Assembly: GCF_031180965.1 (NCBI RefSeq)
Contig: NZ_JAPSLH010000030.1
Span: 1 to 49,180 of the forward strand
From: Chelativorans sp.
GTDB taxonomy: Bacteria; Pseudomonadota; Alphaproteobacteria; Rhizobiales; Rhizobiaceae
Direction of reading: 5' to 3'
DNA: 49,180 nt
Part shown: positions 19,933 to 28,148 of the stretch, in pieces
Numbering within the stretch: position 1 is the first letter of the stretch
Layout of the letters: every line of letters begins with the position of its first letter
Made by a program: the position numbers and the translations under genes
The notes under the pieces: model-generated
Databases searched by the model: none
Told to the model about the DNA's origin: nothing
The model's input: the letters and a program-made list of their open reading frames with translations, nothing else

Positions 19933-21336
19933 TCAGCACTGGCCGGCTTGCTTCTGCTCCGGAGAACACTCTGCGGCCGGCGCTTGGCCGGCTTCGGGAG
20001 CCTCCTCGGCGCCTTCAGGTGCCTCTTCGGTTTGCTCCGCGCCTTCTTCGGCTGGGGCTTGTTCGCCCTGATCGGCAGGAGCGGTTCCCTCTGCCGGTTG
20101 TTCCTCCGGCGCCTGACCTTCGGCGGCAGGGGCTTGGTCCGCGGCGGGGGCTTGTTCTTCCGCGGGTTGCTCTTCGGCCGGGGCGTCCTCGTCGGCCTGC
20201 CCTTCCGCCGGCTGTTCACCGGCAGGGGCCTGATCGGCCGGCTGGTCCGCGGCCGGCGCCTGTTCCTCGGTAGCCCCCTGCTCGGCGGAGGTCTCTTCGC
20301 CGGTAGCTCCATCCGCAGGCTGGTCTTCGGCGGGAGCCTCCTCCGTGCCTCCGGCGGGCGCCTGATCGGCCCCTTCAGCAGGAGCTTGTTCGGTCCCTTC
20401 GGCCGGTGGCTGCTCCGTTCCCTCTGCTGGGTTCTGTCCGGTTGCGTCAGCTGGTGCTGTCGTGCCCCCGGCCGGCGCTTCGCCGGCTGTGCCTTCGGCT
20501 TCGACCTCCTGGCCTACTGTGGGCGACTCAACCTGCGCCGGTTCCACAGCCTCCGCGGGAGTGGCATCCTCCTCGGCCATGATCTCGCCGGTGAATGCAA
20601 CGACGCCGTCGCTCTCCGCCGCCTCGGCCGGATCTTGCACCTCCTGCACCTCGACGACCTCGATTTCCTGCTGGACGTGCTGCTCGATGAAATCAATGTC
20701 GATGACGTTGTTCACCACCACATTGTTCTGCACCACCACTGGGCCCACAATTTCGGTGCGCTCGTAGATGACCGGAATCTCCTCTCGCTCGACGATCACA
20801 ACTGTAAGGTCGGGCGCGACGAACTCGTTAACCGGCACGAACACCCAATAGCCGCGCGGCGGCTCGACGGTCGTGATCTCGACACCGACGGCGGCCCCGT
20901 CTCCCTCCGGCGGCAGCGGAGCCCAGCCGACATAGTCCTCGCCGCGCCGCCACGACACCCAGGCCGGAGCCCAGCGCGTTCCGGGCACCCAGAACCAGCC
21001 AATCTCGGCATCGTAGGCCCAGCGGCCGTAGTGATAGACGGCCCAGGCAAAAGGCTCTTCCGACGTGAAGTACCAGCCATATTGCTCCGTATAGACCCAG
21101 TGCCCGTTCGTGTAGGGCACCCAGCCCGCATCCACGTCGGTCGGCACCCATACATAGCGGTAGCGCGGATGGCTGACCCATGATCCATATTCGCCCAGGC
21201 GGTCGTAAAACACGCTGATGCTGACTTCGGCGCTCTGTGCTTGGGCCTGGTGGACGCCGACCAAGGGGATTTGCGGAGCTATTACTGGAGAAGAAAGAAG
21301 CGCGGCTGCGGCCACGCTGGCGAGAAGTCTCTTCAC
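19933..21336 (-). CDS. Secreted Trp/Tyr-rich protein with Pro/Ala/Glu tail (DUF6600-like)
   Basis: Start GTG 21336 has a strong AAGGA eight bases upstream and is followed at once by a signal peptide (VKRLLASVAAAALLSSPVIA), so the longer frame to 21588 is not used. The 467-residue product has a mature N-terminal part of about 115 residues with repeated aromatic blocks (YGSWVSHPRYRYVWVPTDVD, GHWVYTEQYGWYF, YGRWAYDAEIGWFWVPG) of the DUF6600 type. A Val-rich linker (VVVQNNVVVNNVIDIDFIEQ) follows. The last 230 residues or so are low-complexity Ala/Pro/Glu/Gln/Gly repeats (units such as PAEGTEQ), acidic and surely disordered, ending in a Cys pair (CSPEQKQAGQC). Function unknown; cell-envelope location is inferred. 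Confidence 0.8.
   Translation of the reverse strand: MKRLLASVAAAALLSSPVIAPQIPLVGVHQAQAQSAEVSISVFYDRLGEYGSWVSHPRYRYVWVPTDVDAGWVPYTNGHWVYTEQYGWYFTSEEPFAWAVYHYGRWAYDAEIGWFWVPGTRWAPAWVSWRRGEDYVGWAPLPPEGDGAAVGVEITTVEPPRGYWVFVPVNEFVAPDLTVVIVEREEIPVIYERTEIVGPVVVQNNVVVNNVIDIDFIEQHVQQEIEVVEVQEVQDPAEAAESDGVVAFTGEIMAEEDATPAEAVEPAQVESPTVGQEVEAEGTAGEAPAGGTTAPADATGQNPAEGTEQPPAEGTEQAPAEGADQAPAGGTEEAPAEDQPADGATGEETSAEQGATEEQAPAADQPADQAPAGEQPAEGQADEDAPAEEQPAEEQAPAADQAPAAEGQAPEEQPAEGTAPADQGEQAPAEEGAEQTEEAPEGAEEAPEAGQAPAAECSPEQKQAGQC
19975..20480 (-). repeat. Low-complexity coding repeat (Ala-Pro-Ala-Glu units)
   Basis: This part of the gene above encodes imperfect units such as QAPAEG, QPAEG and APADQ, repeated more than twenty times. 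Repeats of this kind vary in copy number by slippage. No clean DNA period is kept for long; the periodicity is mainly at protein level. Confidence 0.7.
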
Positions 21337-21627
21337 GGCAGTATTCCTTCTATATTTCAGAGCCTGGGCAAACGAAAATAGAACGGTTTTGTTCCTGATG
21401 TCGTAGAAGTTGTATGGTTTTGGAGAAAGTAGACGATAAAGGGCAACTATTGACGGCTTGAATTTGCCGTGGGAAAACGTGAATACTAGAGGATAACGTT
21501 CAGGATAAGTGGCAAAGGGCACGCGTGGCCTCGGCAGCCGCTTTTTGGAAATTCTAGAGCCCTCCTTGTCGGAACCCTCGTGCTGCAATCGTCCTAGGGC
21601 GGAACAGCAATCCCAAAGGAGTACGAA

Positions 21628-22113
21628 ATGATCGCAGAACCGAATGCCGCCACAACCGAGGAGCGCGAACTGGTGCTGACGCGCCTATTCGATGCGCCGC
21701 CCGAGAAGGTGTACAGGGCATGGACAGACCCGGAAATCATGAAGCGGTGGTTCGTGCCGCGTCCGTGGACGATGGCCTCCGCCGAACTCGACGTGCGGCC
21801 GGGCGGCTCAAGCCGGATCGTCATGCGCGATCCGGACGGCAAGGACTATCCCAATGCGGGCGTTTATCTCGAAGTGGTGGAGAACGAGAAGCTCGTCTTC
21901 ACGGACGCCTACACGGAAGGTTGGCAGCCTTCGCAAAAGCCCTTCTTCACCGGGATCATCACCTTCGAAGCGGTGGAAGGCGGCAAGACCCGCTATACCG
22001 CCCGCGCCCGCCACTGGACGCTGGAGGACAAAAAGGCGCATGAGGAAATGGGGTTTCACGAGGGCTGGGGCCAGTGCGCCGACCAGCTGGCCGAACTGCT
22101 GAAGATGATTTAG
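21628..22113 (+). CDS. SRPBCC (AHSA1-type) domain protein
   Basis: The 161-residue protein opens with ELVLTRLFDAPPEKVYRAWTDPEIMKRWF, the hallmark of the activator of Hsp90 ATPase homologue 1-like family, and ends with GWGQCADQLAELLK. These proteins fold as a ligand-binding helix-grip cavity; many are uncharacterised and often accompany ArsR regulators or toxin-response genes. None is adjacent here. Start ATG 21628 has AAAGGAG shortly upstream. The gene is convergent with the EamA permease gene. Confidence 0.85.
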   Translation: MIAEPNAATTEERELVLTRLFDAPPEKVYRAWTDPEIMKRWFVPRPWTMASAELDVRPGGSSRIVMRDPDGKDYPNAGVYLEVVENEKLVFTDAYTEGWQPSQKPFFTGIITFEAVEGGKTRYTARARHWTLEDKKAHEEMGFHEGWGQCADQLAELLKMI

Positions 22114-22119
22114 CTGAAG

Positions 22120-23019
22120 CTAAGCCGGGTGCCGCAGCACGCTGGCGGCGCGGCGCCGCCGGCCGGAGTAGAGTTGCCACAGCGAGTGCGCGACGAGCGC
22201 GAGGATGAGAATTGCGCCGCCGACCAGGCTTTGCCTTGTCGGCGCCTCCGCGAAAAGCAGCCACACCCAGACCGGCGCCAGAACCGTCTCCAGAAGATAG
22301 AACATCGCCACTTCCGGCCCGGAAATGTATCGCGGGCCAGTAGCGAGGCAGTAGAAGGAGAGCGGCATCACCAAGGCGCCGTTGAGCACGATCCACCAGG
22401 GGTGGTCGATACGAAAGCCGGTCTTCGCGGTCATGGCGGCCGCTACGACCAGGGGCAGGGCCACCGCCAGCAGTGCCGCAAAGCCCATGTCGCGGCCGCT
22501 CGCCCTGGAGATGGTGATGGCCCCGGCGATCAGAACGGCGGAGGCGAGCGCCAGAAGGTCGCCGAAAAGATTGCCGGTGCCGATGCTGTCCCCGACGATG
22601 ATTAGCACGCCGGCGAGCATCGCCAGCATCGCGAGGAAAGTCGCCGGGCGCAGCTTCTCCTTGAGGAAAATCCGGGAGAGCAGGGCGGCGAACATCGAGT
22701 TGAGCGCGAGGATGAAGACGAGATTGGCCGTCGAGGTGTGGTAGACGGCCCCTATGAAGCAGATCGTCGCCAGACCGTAGAGCGCCGCCACCGCCAGGCC
22801 CGGCCTGCCGGGGACGAGCGCGGGGGCCTTGCGCGATGCGAGCTTCCAAACGATCCAAATGATGAGGCCGGCAGCGAGCGTGAGGCCGCTGCGCGCCATC
22901 ATGATCGACCACTGGTCTCCCGAGGCAAGCCGGATGAGCGGGATGTCGGCGGTGAGCGCCAGCCCGCCAATCGCGGTGAGCAGCAGACCCTTGGCGTGGT
23001 TGTTCTCGGCTTCGGACAA
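22120..23019 (-). CDS. EamA/DMT family permease
   Basis: The 299-residue integral membrane protein shows two EamA repeats with ten hydrophobic helices, beginning GLLLTAIGGLALTADIPLIR and with a second half around LALASAVLIAGAITISRA. The C-terminus is basic (YSGRRRRAASVLRHPA), as expected for a cytoplasmic tail. DMT permeases export small metabolites; the substrate is not readable. The bpt gene lies 38 bases upstream on the same strand, so the two may share a transcript. Confidence 0.85.
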   Translation of the reverse strand: MSEAENNHAKGLLLTAIGGLALTADIPLIRLASGDQWSIMMARSGLTLAAGLIIWIVWKLASRKAPALVPGRPGLAVAALYGLATICFIGAVYHTSTANLVFILALNSMFAALLSRIFLKEKLRPATFLAMLAMLAGVLIIVGDSIGTGNLFGDLLALASAVLIAGAITISRASGRDMGFAALLAVALPLVVAAAMTAKTGFRIDHPWWIVLNGALVMPLSFYCLATGPRYISGPEVAMFYLLETVLAPVWVWLLFAEAPTRQSLVGGAILILALVAHSLWQLYSGRRRRAASVLRHPA

Positions 23020-23057
23020 AGGGCGCGGCTTCCTGTGGGCAGATCGGCTCGGCGCGC

Positions 23058-23804
23058 CTATTCGTAGCGTTCCCAGCCATTCGGCCCGAGATGTTCCTGG
23101 GGCGTGAAGCGAACCTTATACGCCATCTTCTTCGAGCCGTTGACCCAGTAGCCGAGATAGACATGCGGCAGGCCGGCTGCATTTGCGCGCCGGATGTGGT
23201 CGAGGATCATAAAAGTGCCGAGCGAGCGGTGTTCCAGCTCGGGATTGTAGAAGGAATAGACCATCGACAGCCCGTCCGCCATCTGGTCGGTCAACGCTAC
23301 GGCCAGAAGTTCGCCTCGGCCCTTGCCCGTGATGAAGGAGTCGGGCCCGCGCTGGCGATACTCAATGATCTTGCTGTCCACATGCGTGTCCTCGACCATC
23401 ATCGCATAGTCGAGCACCGTCATATCGGACATGCCACCGCGGCGGTGCCGTGCGTCGAGATAGGCGCGGAAGAGGGAGTACTGTTCCGTCGAGGGCTCCG
23501 CGTTGTAGGCAGTGCCGATAATGTCTGTATTCCGCTTCAGGACACGCTGCATGTTCTTCGACGGCTTGAACTCCTGCGCCAGGATGCGCACGGAAACGCA
23601 GGCGCGGCACGTCTCGCAGGCGGGCCGGTAGGCGATGTTCTGCGAACGGCGAAACCCTCCCTGGGTCAGAAGGTCGTTGAGCTCCGGCGCCTTGCTCCCC
23701 ACGAGATGCGTGAACACCTTCCGCTCGAACTGTCCCGGAAGATAGGGGCAGGGCGAGGGGGCGGTCAGGAAGAACTGTGGGGATTGGGTCTGATGCTGCG
23801 TCAT
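23058..23804 (-). CDS. bpt: Aspartate/glutamate leucyltransferase
   Basis: The 248-residue aminoacyl-tRNA-protein transferase moves leucine from Leu-tRNA onto N-terminal Asp or Glu, marking proteins for ClpS/ClpAP degradation (N-degron pathway). Seen: [17 protein letters not shown], the conserved Cys cluster [16 protein letters not shown], and [14 protein letters not shown]. The C-terminal part ([20 protein letters not shown]) matches the GNAT-like fold. ATG 23804 ([12 protein letters not shown]) is the family start; AGGAG lies about 14 bases before it. Longer starts add unrelated sequence. Confidence 0.92.
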   Translation of the reverse strand: MTQHQTQSPQFFLTAPSPCPYLPGQFERKVFTHLVGSKAPELNDLLTQGGFRRSQNIAYRPACETCRACVSVRILAQEFKPSKNMQRVLKRNTDIIGTAYNAEPSTEQYSLFRAYLDARHRRGGMSDMTVLDYAMMVEDTHVDSKIIEYRQRGPDSFITGKGRGELLAVALTDQMADGLSMVYSFYNPELEHRSLGTFMILDHIRRANAAGLPHVYLGYWVNGSKKMAYKVRFTPQEHLGPNGWERYE

Positions 23805-23943
23805 TTCGGGAGGGCGTAACTCCTGTGCCCAACTGCAATGGCCGGGTGCTCCTCGCTTGCGCTCACCGAACACTGGCCTTCGGCGGCGACTCCGGGGAGC
23901 CCCTCTACCATGGACCGAAGCAGGAAAAGGTCAATGAATTTGT

Positions 23944-23967
23944 CGCGGCGGCGAAGAGGCCGCCGCG
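23944..23967 (-). terminator. Stem-loop downstream of the RDD gene
   Basis: CGCGGCGGC, loop of six, GCCGCCGCG: nine perfect pairs located just 7 bases past the stop of the minus-strand RDD gene. There is no T run on the minus strand, so Rho-independent termination is uncertain; it may only protect the 3' end. Confidence 0.4.
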
Positions 23968-23974
23968 CTTTGGG

Positions 23975-24439
23975 TCAATCGGCGCGCACCACCGCGGTGC
24001 CCAGCAGCAGGTCGTGCAGCGTGCGCTTATGGTCAAGGAACAGAGCCGCCAGCAGGATGAGCGGTGTCAGGATGGCATTGCCGGCCCAGAACAGTACCGT
24101 GTGCAGAATGGCGAGCATCGGGTCCACGCGGTGGCCGTCGAGCCGCTCTAGGCGAACGCCCATCATCCGCATGCCCAGCGTCGACTGGTGCCGGCCGCCG
24201 AGCGTCACCGCTACATAGGCCAAGGCGGTCAGGGGACCCAGAATGCCAAAGAGCAGCCAGCCAAGGCCGAGCGTTAGCACGCCCAGAAGAAGGACGAAGA
24301 GCGCGACCGGTATCAGAAGAAGGCCGATCAGGAGGTAGTCGATACAAAAGGCGATGACGCGCCGCGTAAGCACACCGTCGAAGCTGCGCGCGTCGAGGCG
24401 GCCGCCGTCCTGCGTCATGTCAATCGTCTTCGCAACCAT
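23975..24439 (-). CDS. RDD family membrane protein
   Basis: The 154-residue protein begins with a polar leader, then LTRRVIAFCIDYLLIGLLLIP, which contains the Arg and Asp residues that name the RDD family, and a later LHDLLLGTAVV with the terminal conserved Asp. Three to four membrane helices are seen. Family roles are mostly unknown, with some members linked to Na+/H+ exchange or envelope stress. It sits between hemB and bpt on the same strand; 73 bases separate it from hemB. Confidence 0.88.
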   Translation of the reverse strand: MVAKTIDMTQDGGRLDARSFDGVLTRRVIAFCIDYLLIGLLLIPVALFVLLLGVLTLGLGWLLFGILGPLTALAYVAVTLGGRHQSTLGMRMMGVRLERLDGHRVDPMLAILHTVLFWAGNAILTPLILLAALFLDHKRTLHDLLLGTAVVRAD

Positions 24440-24512
24440 GGCAAAAGCCTCGTAAAAGGGTCAGCCGCTAACAGATGGTGAACCGGCCCGCCATTTCAAG
24501 CAAATGTCGCTG

Positions 24513-25544
24513 CTAGCTCCGCAGCCGCTCCGCCACCTCCGGCGCGAAATAAGTGAGGATGCCGTCGCAGCCTGCACGCTTGAAGGCAAGCAGGCTCTCC
24601 AGCATCGCCCTTTCTCCGTCGATCCAGCCGTTCGCCGCCGCCGCCTTGATCATCGAATACTCGCCCGAAACGTGGTAGGCGAAGGTCGGCACGGCGAATT
24701 CCTCCTTGAGCCGCTGGATGATATCCAGATAGGGCAGACCGGGCTTCACCATCAGCATGTCGGCCCCTTCCAGAAGATCCTGCTCGGCCTCGCGCACCGC
24801 CTCGTCCGAATTGGCCGGATCGAGATAATAGGTCTTCTTGTCGCCCTTGAGCAGCCCGCCCGTGCCGATCGCCTCACGATAGGGTCCGTAGAAGACCGAG
24901 GCGAATTTCGTCGCGTAGGACATGATGGCAACGTCCTGGAAGCCAGCGGCGTCCAGCGCGTCACGGATGGCGCCGACGCGCCCGTCCATCATTTCCGAAG
25001 GAGCAATGATGTCCGCCCCCGCCGCCGCCTGCAGCACCGCTGCCTGCGCCACCTGCGCCACCGTCTCGTCATTAACGATGACGCCACCGCGCAGGATGCC
25101 GTCATGGCCATGGCTGGTGAATGGGTCGAGCGCCACATCCGTGATCATCCCGATCTCCGGCACGGCCGCCTTGATGGCGCGGCTCGCCTGGTTGATGAGA
25201 TTGTCGGGATCGAGAATGACCGAGCCGGTGGCGTCGCGCTTTTCCAGGCCGATATTGGGAAATGTGGCAATGGCCGGAATGCCGAGCTTGGCTGCCCGCT
25301 CGGCCTCGCGCACCGCAAGGTCCACCGAATAGCGGAACACGCCGGGCATCGCATCGACTGGCTCCCGCCGGCCTTGTCCCTCGACAAGGAAGATCGGCCA
25401 GATCAGGTCATCAACCCGTAGGTGATTTTCCCGCACAAGCCGGCGCGACCAGTCGGCCCTGCGCATGCGGCGCAGCCTGCGACCGCCGGTGATCTCGTCG
25501 ACGCTACGGATGGGCTCCGACCCGAGGCGGCTGAACTTGTTCAA
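24513..25544 (-). CDS. hemB: Delta-aminolevulinic acid dehydratase (porphobilinogen synthase)
   Basis: The 343-residue enzyme condenses two 5-aminolevulinate molecules to porphobilinogen in heme synthesis. Seen: the active-site lysines in ATKFASVFYGPYREA and MLMVKPGLPYLDI, the metal/substrate region MDGRVGAIRDALD and FAYHVSGEYSMIKAA. The start is TTG 25544 (MNKFSRLGSEPI) with GGAG eight bases upstream; no ATG lies near. The TTG start is close to another TTG start on the opposite strand (25696). Confidence 0.94.
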   Translation of the reverse strand: MNKFSRLGSEPIRSVDEITGGRRLRRMRRADWSRRLVRENHLRVDDLIWPIFLVEGQGRREPVDAMPGVFRYSVDLAVREAERAAKLGIPAIATFPNIGLEKRDATGSVILDPDNLINQASRAIKAAVPEIGMITDVALDPFTSHGHDGILRGGVIVNDETVAQVAQAAVLQAAAGADIIAPSEMMDGRVGAIRDALDAAGFQDVAIMSYATKFASVFYGPYREAIGTGGLLKGDKKTYYLDPANSDEAVREAEQDLLEGADMLMVKPGLPYLDIIQRLKEEFAVPTFAYHVSGEYSMIKAAAANGWIDGERAMLESLLAFKRAGCDGILTYFAPEVAERLRS

Positions 25545-25695
25545 GGCTTCTGCTCCGTTTGGGCGGTTTCTACCACGGGCCTGCGCCGGCGAACAACAGA
25601 GGCCGGAAACCTCCGCGTAGGATTGGATTGACGTGACTCGGCACCCCACCTATCAGCAGCTATGATAACCCGCATCTTTGCGGAGGAGGTCCGGT

Positions 25696-26742
25696 TTGGA
25701 CGAAGATTTCGGCAGCGGCGGCGAGATCCTCTTCGAGCGGCGCGGCGCGGCCGGCGTGATCACGCTCAACCGTCCCGCCGCGCTGAACGCGCTCAACCAC
25801 CGCATGATCCTCGCCCTGAGCCGGGCTCTGGCCGCGTGGGAGGCCGACGACGATATCCGCCTTGTCGTCATCAAGGGTGAGGGCCGCGCCTTCTCGGCTG
25901 GCGGCGACATCCTCGACGTCTATAGGGCAGGCCCCGGCAAGGCTTCGCCGGCCTTCTTCGCCGACGAGTACCGGCTGAACGCGCATATTGCGTGTTTCAA
26001 AAAGCCCTATGTCGCGCTCACGGACGGCATCGTCATGGGTGGCGGGGTCGGGGTGTCGTTCCACGGTTCCTATCGCGTCATGACCGAAAGGGCAGTTTTC
26101 GCCATGCCGGAGGCCGGCATCGGCTTCTTCCCCGATGTGGGCGGGAGCTACCTGCTGTCGCGGATCGGCGGCTACGGCATGTACCTGGCGCTCACCGGCA
26201 ACCGCATCGCGCGCGGCGACGCGCTGCGCATCGGGCTGGCCACCCACGCGGTGGACTCGGCCGACCTTCCTGCTGTCCTCGACCGCCTGGCCGAGACCGG
26301 GGACCCGGACGGCGCCCTCGACGACTTCTGCAAGAATGCGCCGCCGGAAACCGACGAGGCGCGGTTCCATTCCATCGAGCGGCATTTTTCGCTTGCCACC
26401 CTGTCGGATTGCCTGACCAGCCTGGAAAAAGGCAAGGACAAGGGCGACGAATTTGCCAGCGAGGCGCTGGAAACGATCCGGACACGCTCGCCCACCAGCG
26501 TTCATGTGGCTTTCCGGGAGGTGCGCTATGGGGCCATGCTCTCCATGGAGGAGTGCATGCGCATGGAGTTCCGGATCCTCAACAGGATGCTGAAGAACCA
26601 TGATTTTTACGAGGGCATCCGCGCCGCGATCGTCGACAAGACCAAGGATCCGGTGTGGCGGCCTGCATCCTTGGAAGAGGTGGACCCTGCCGCGATAGAT
26701 GCCTTCTTCGCGCCGCTCGACGAGGGAGAGTTGGAATTGTGA
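25696..26742 (+). CDS. Enoyl-CoA hydratase/isomerase family, 3-hydroxyisobutyryl-CoA hydrolase type
   Basis: The 348-residue protein has the crotonase fold: GVITLNRPAALNALNHRM, the CoA oxyanion loop GRAFSAGGDILDVY near residue 72 and the acid motif MGGGVGVSFHGSYRV, then MPEAGIGFFPDVGGSYLLSR. The length and the C-terminal ECH_2 region (FREVRYGAMLSMEECMRMEF) are those of 3-hydroxyisobutyryl-CoA hydrolases of valine breakdown. TTG 25696 is chosen because GGAGGAGG lies 6 bases before it. The last bases GTGA overlap the next gene, so translation is coupled. Confidence 0.88.
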   Translation: MDEDFGSGGEILFERRGAAGVITLNRPAALNALNHRMILALSRALAAWEADDDIRLVVIKGEGRAFSAGGDILDVYRAGPGKASPAFFADEYRLNAHIACFKKPYVALTDGIVMGGGVGVSFHGSYRVMTERAVFAMPEAGIGFFPDVGGSYLLSRIGGYGMYLALTGNRIARGDALRIGLATHAVDSADLPAVLDRLAETGDPDGALDDFCKNAPPETDEARFHSIERHFSLATLSDCLTSLEKGKDKGDEFASEALETIRTRSPTSVHVAFREVRYGAMLSMEECMRMEFRILNRMLKNHDFYEGIRAAIVDKTKDPVWRPASLEEVDPAAIDAFFAPLDEGELEL

Positions 26743-27161
26743 CCGACGAGGTCGCCACGCGGCTGCCGATCAGGCCTTCGCCCTATGAATATGCGCTGGA
26801 ACTGCTCCAGCGCGCCGTCGCGCTTACGTGCCTCGTGCTCGGAACGGCCTATTGGGTGAGGCTCCTGGGCTTCTTCGATGGGCCTGCTTGGCGCTTCGAC
26901 CTGATGCCGCTCTACTGGCAGGCAACCGCCGTTCCGCTTGCGGTCCTCTTTCCCTTCGCGGCCGTTGGCCTCTGGATGCTTGCCTCCTGGGGCCCGGTGG
27001 TCTGGTTCCTCTGCGCGGCGATGGAGGTCGTCATGTACGGCTTCTTTCCGGAGCGCTATGGCTGGTTCGTGCTGATCCTCGTCCTGCACGCGAGCGTCGC
27101 GGTCGCCTATACGGTCCTGCGCATCCTGCTTGCCCTGGAGCGCCGGCGCTCCGCCTATTAA
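26739..27161 (+). CDS. Small integral membrane protein (DUF6163-like)
   Basis: GTG 26739 overlaps the TGA of the preceding gene (GTGA). The 140-residue product has a short polar N-terminus (VTDEVATRLPIRPSPYEYAL) followed by about four hydrophobic helices, with Trp-rich turns (WGPVVWFLCAAMEVVMYGFF). The family DUF6163 is my best recollection for the gene found in front of ldtR in rhizobia; function unknown. The location next to ldtR suggests, but does not show, a link to envelope maintenance. Confidence 0.7.
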   Translation: MTDEVATRLPIRPSPYEYALELLQRAVALTCLVLGTAYWVRLLGFFDGPAWRFDLMPLYWQATAVPLAVLFPFAAVGLWMLASWGPVVWFLCAAMEVVMYGFFPERYGWFVLILVLHASVAVAYTVLRILLALERRRSAY

Positions 27162-27267
27162 CCGAAGTTAACGCCTTTTTAGCCCTGTCCGCAGGCTCTT
27201 CGACGTAATCCGTTGTTAAGCTTGGCGTTTAAGTCGAATTTTAGGTGCCCGGGCTAGTCTGGCTCCA

Positions 27268-27289
27268 GGTGAAAAACAAAAAACTCACC
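27268..27289 (+). promoter_or_regulatory. Inverted repeat in the ldtR leader
   Basis: GGTGA, twelve A-rich bases, TCACC: a perfect 5-bp inverted repeat 24 bases before the ldtR start. It shares the GTGA/TCAC half-site core with the palindromes in front of ldtP, so it may be an autoregulatory LdtR site. That is inference. Confidence 0.4.
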
Positions 27290-27313
27290 GGCGTCGAACG
27301 AAAGGCAACAGTC

Positions 27314-27829
27314 ATGATCACCTCGCGATCCGCGACACAGAACAAGTCTGCTCACGAAGAACGTGATACAGGCCTGCGCTCCCTCTATCTCGAAGCCCTC
27401 CAACTCGTCGAGCGGCTGCATCGCCGCCTGCTCGACGTGATCAAGGACGAGTTCGAGCGCCAGGGGCGCAGCGACATCAACGCCATCCAGGCACTGCTTC
27501 TCTTCAACATCGGCGATGCGGAACTGACGGCCGGAGAGCTGCGCTCGCGCGGCTATTATCTGGGCTCCAACGTCTCCTACAATCTGAAGAAGCTCGTCGA
27601 TATGGGCTTCATCCACCACCAGCGTTCCCGCGTCGACCGCCGGTCGGTCCGCATCAGCCTGACGCCCAAGGGGCAGGAGATCGCCGACGTCGTGTCGCGC
27701 CTCTATGATCGCCATATAGGCTCGATCGAGCAGGTGGGGGGCATCAAAGCGGAGGAATTCCGCCAGATGAACCGGGCGCTGCAGCGGCTCGACCGCTTCT
27801 GGAACGACACCATCGCCTATCGTATGTGA
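27314..27829 (+). CDS. ldtR: MarR family regulator LdtR
   Basis: The 171-residue protein is a winged-helix regulator: an N-terminal dimerisation helix (LRSLYLEALQLVERLHRRLLD), recognition region LTAGELRSRGYYLGSNVSYNLKK and wing HHQRSRVDRRSVRISLTPKG. This sequence and its position directly upstream of an L,D-transpeptidase match LdtR, known in Liberibacter and rhizobia as the controller of ldtP and osmotic/cell-wall functions. ATG 27314 is taken over the upstream frame, with AAAGG 9 bases before it. Confidence 0.88.
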   Translation: MITSRSATQNKSAHEERDTGLRSLYLEALQLVERLHRRLLDVIKDEFERQGRSDINAIQALLLFNIGDAELTAGELRSRGYYLGSNVSYNLKKLVDMGFIHHQRSRVDRRSVRISLTPKGQEIADVVSRLYDRHIGSIEQVGGIKAEEFRQMNRALQRLDRFWNDTIAYRM

Positions 27830-27871
27830 CCGCTGCCAATTGACGGCCGGGGGCAACGGGTCACATTCCAA

Positions 27872-27947
27872 GCTTTCATGAAGCGGGCAGGTCTCCGTTG
27901 GGGGCCCTGTCCGTTTTCATGTACGTGAAGCTTTCACGGGCGTGAAG
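27872..27947 (+). promoter_or_regulatory. Cluster of palindromes upstream of ldtP (candidate LdtR operators)
   Basis: Three related palindromes sit between ldtR and ldtP: GCTTTCATGAAGC (27872-27884), TTCATGTACGTGAA (27916-27929, one mismatch) and TTCACGGGCGTGAA (27933-27946, perfect). Centres of the last two are 17 bases apart, and the half-sites between them form a further palindrome (CGTGAA-GCT-TTCACG). The 2-base central spacers make RNA hairpins unlikely, so protein binding is the better reading. LdtR is the obvious candidate because it is the neighbour; a different regulator is possible. Confidence 0.5.
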
Positions 27948-28148
27948 AGGCGGCAGTGCCTGCCGCCGCGTCACGTTAATAACATAATTCGGTTGACATG
28001 CATGATCGCCAGATCGTCGGCGGACCGCAGGCCCGCTCCGCTCTTGGCTGGCGGGCAGTGGCTTGGGCGGGCTGGTTGGCGAAAAATTAACGCTGTTTCG
28101 GCGAATCTCGGCCGAGGCGAAGCTGATTGCTTTAGGTAAGGATCGGAC
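27948..28148. other. ldtP leader region
   Basis: About 200 bases without a gene. AT-rich GTTAATAACATAATTCGG at 27974 is followed by a perfect -35 hexamer TTGACA (27993-27998), but no good -10 follows at 16-18 bases. TTTAGGT lies 16 bases before ldtP; a similar TTTTAGGT occurs at about 27240 in front of ldtR. Confidence 0.35.
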
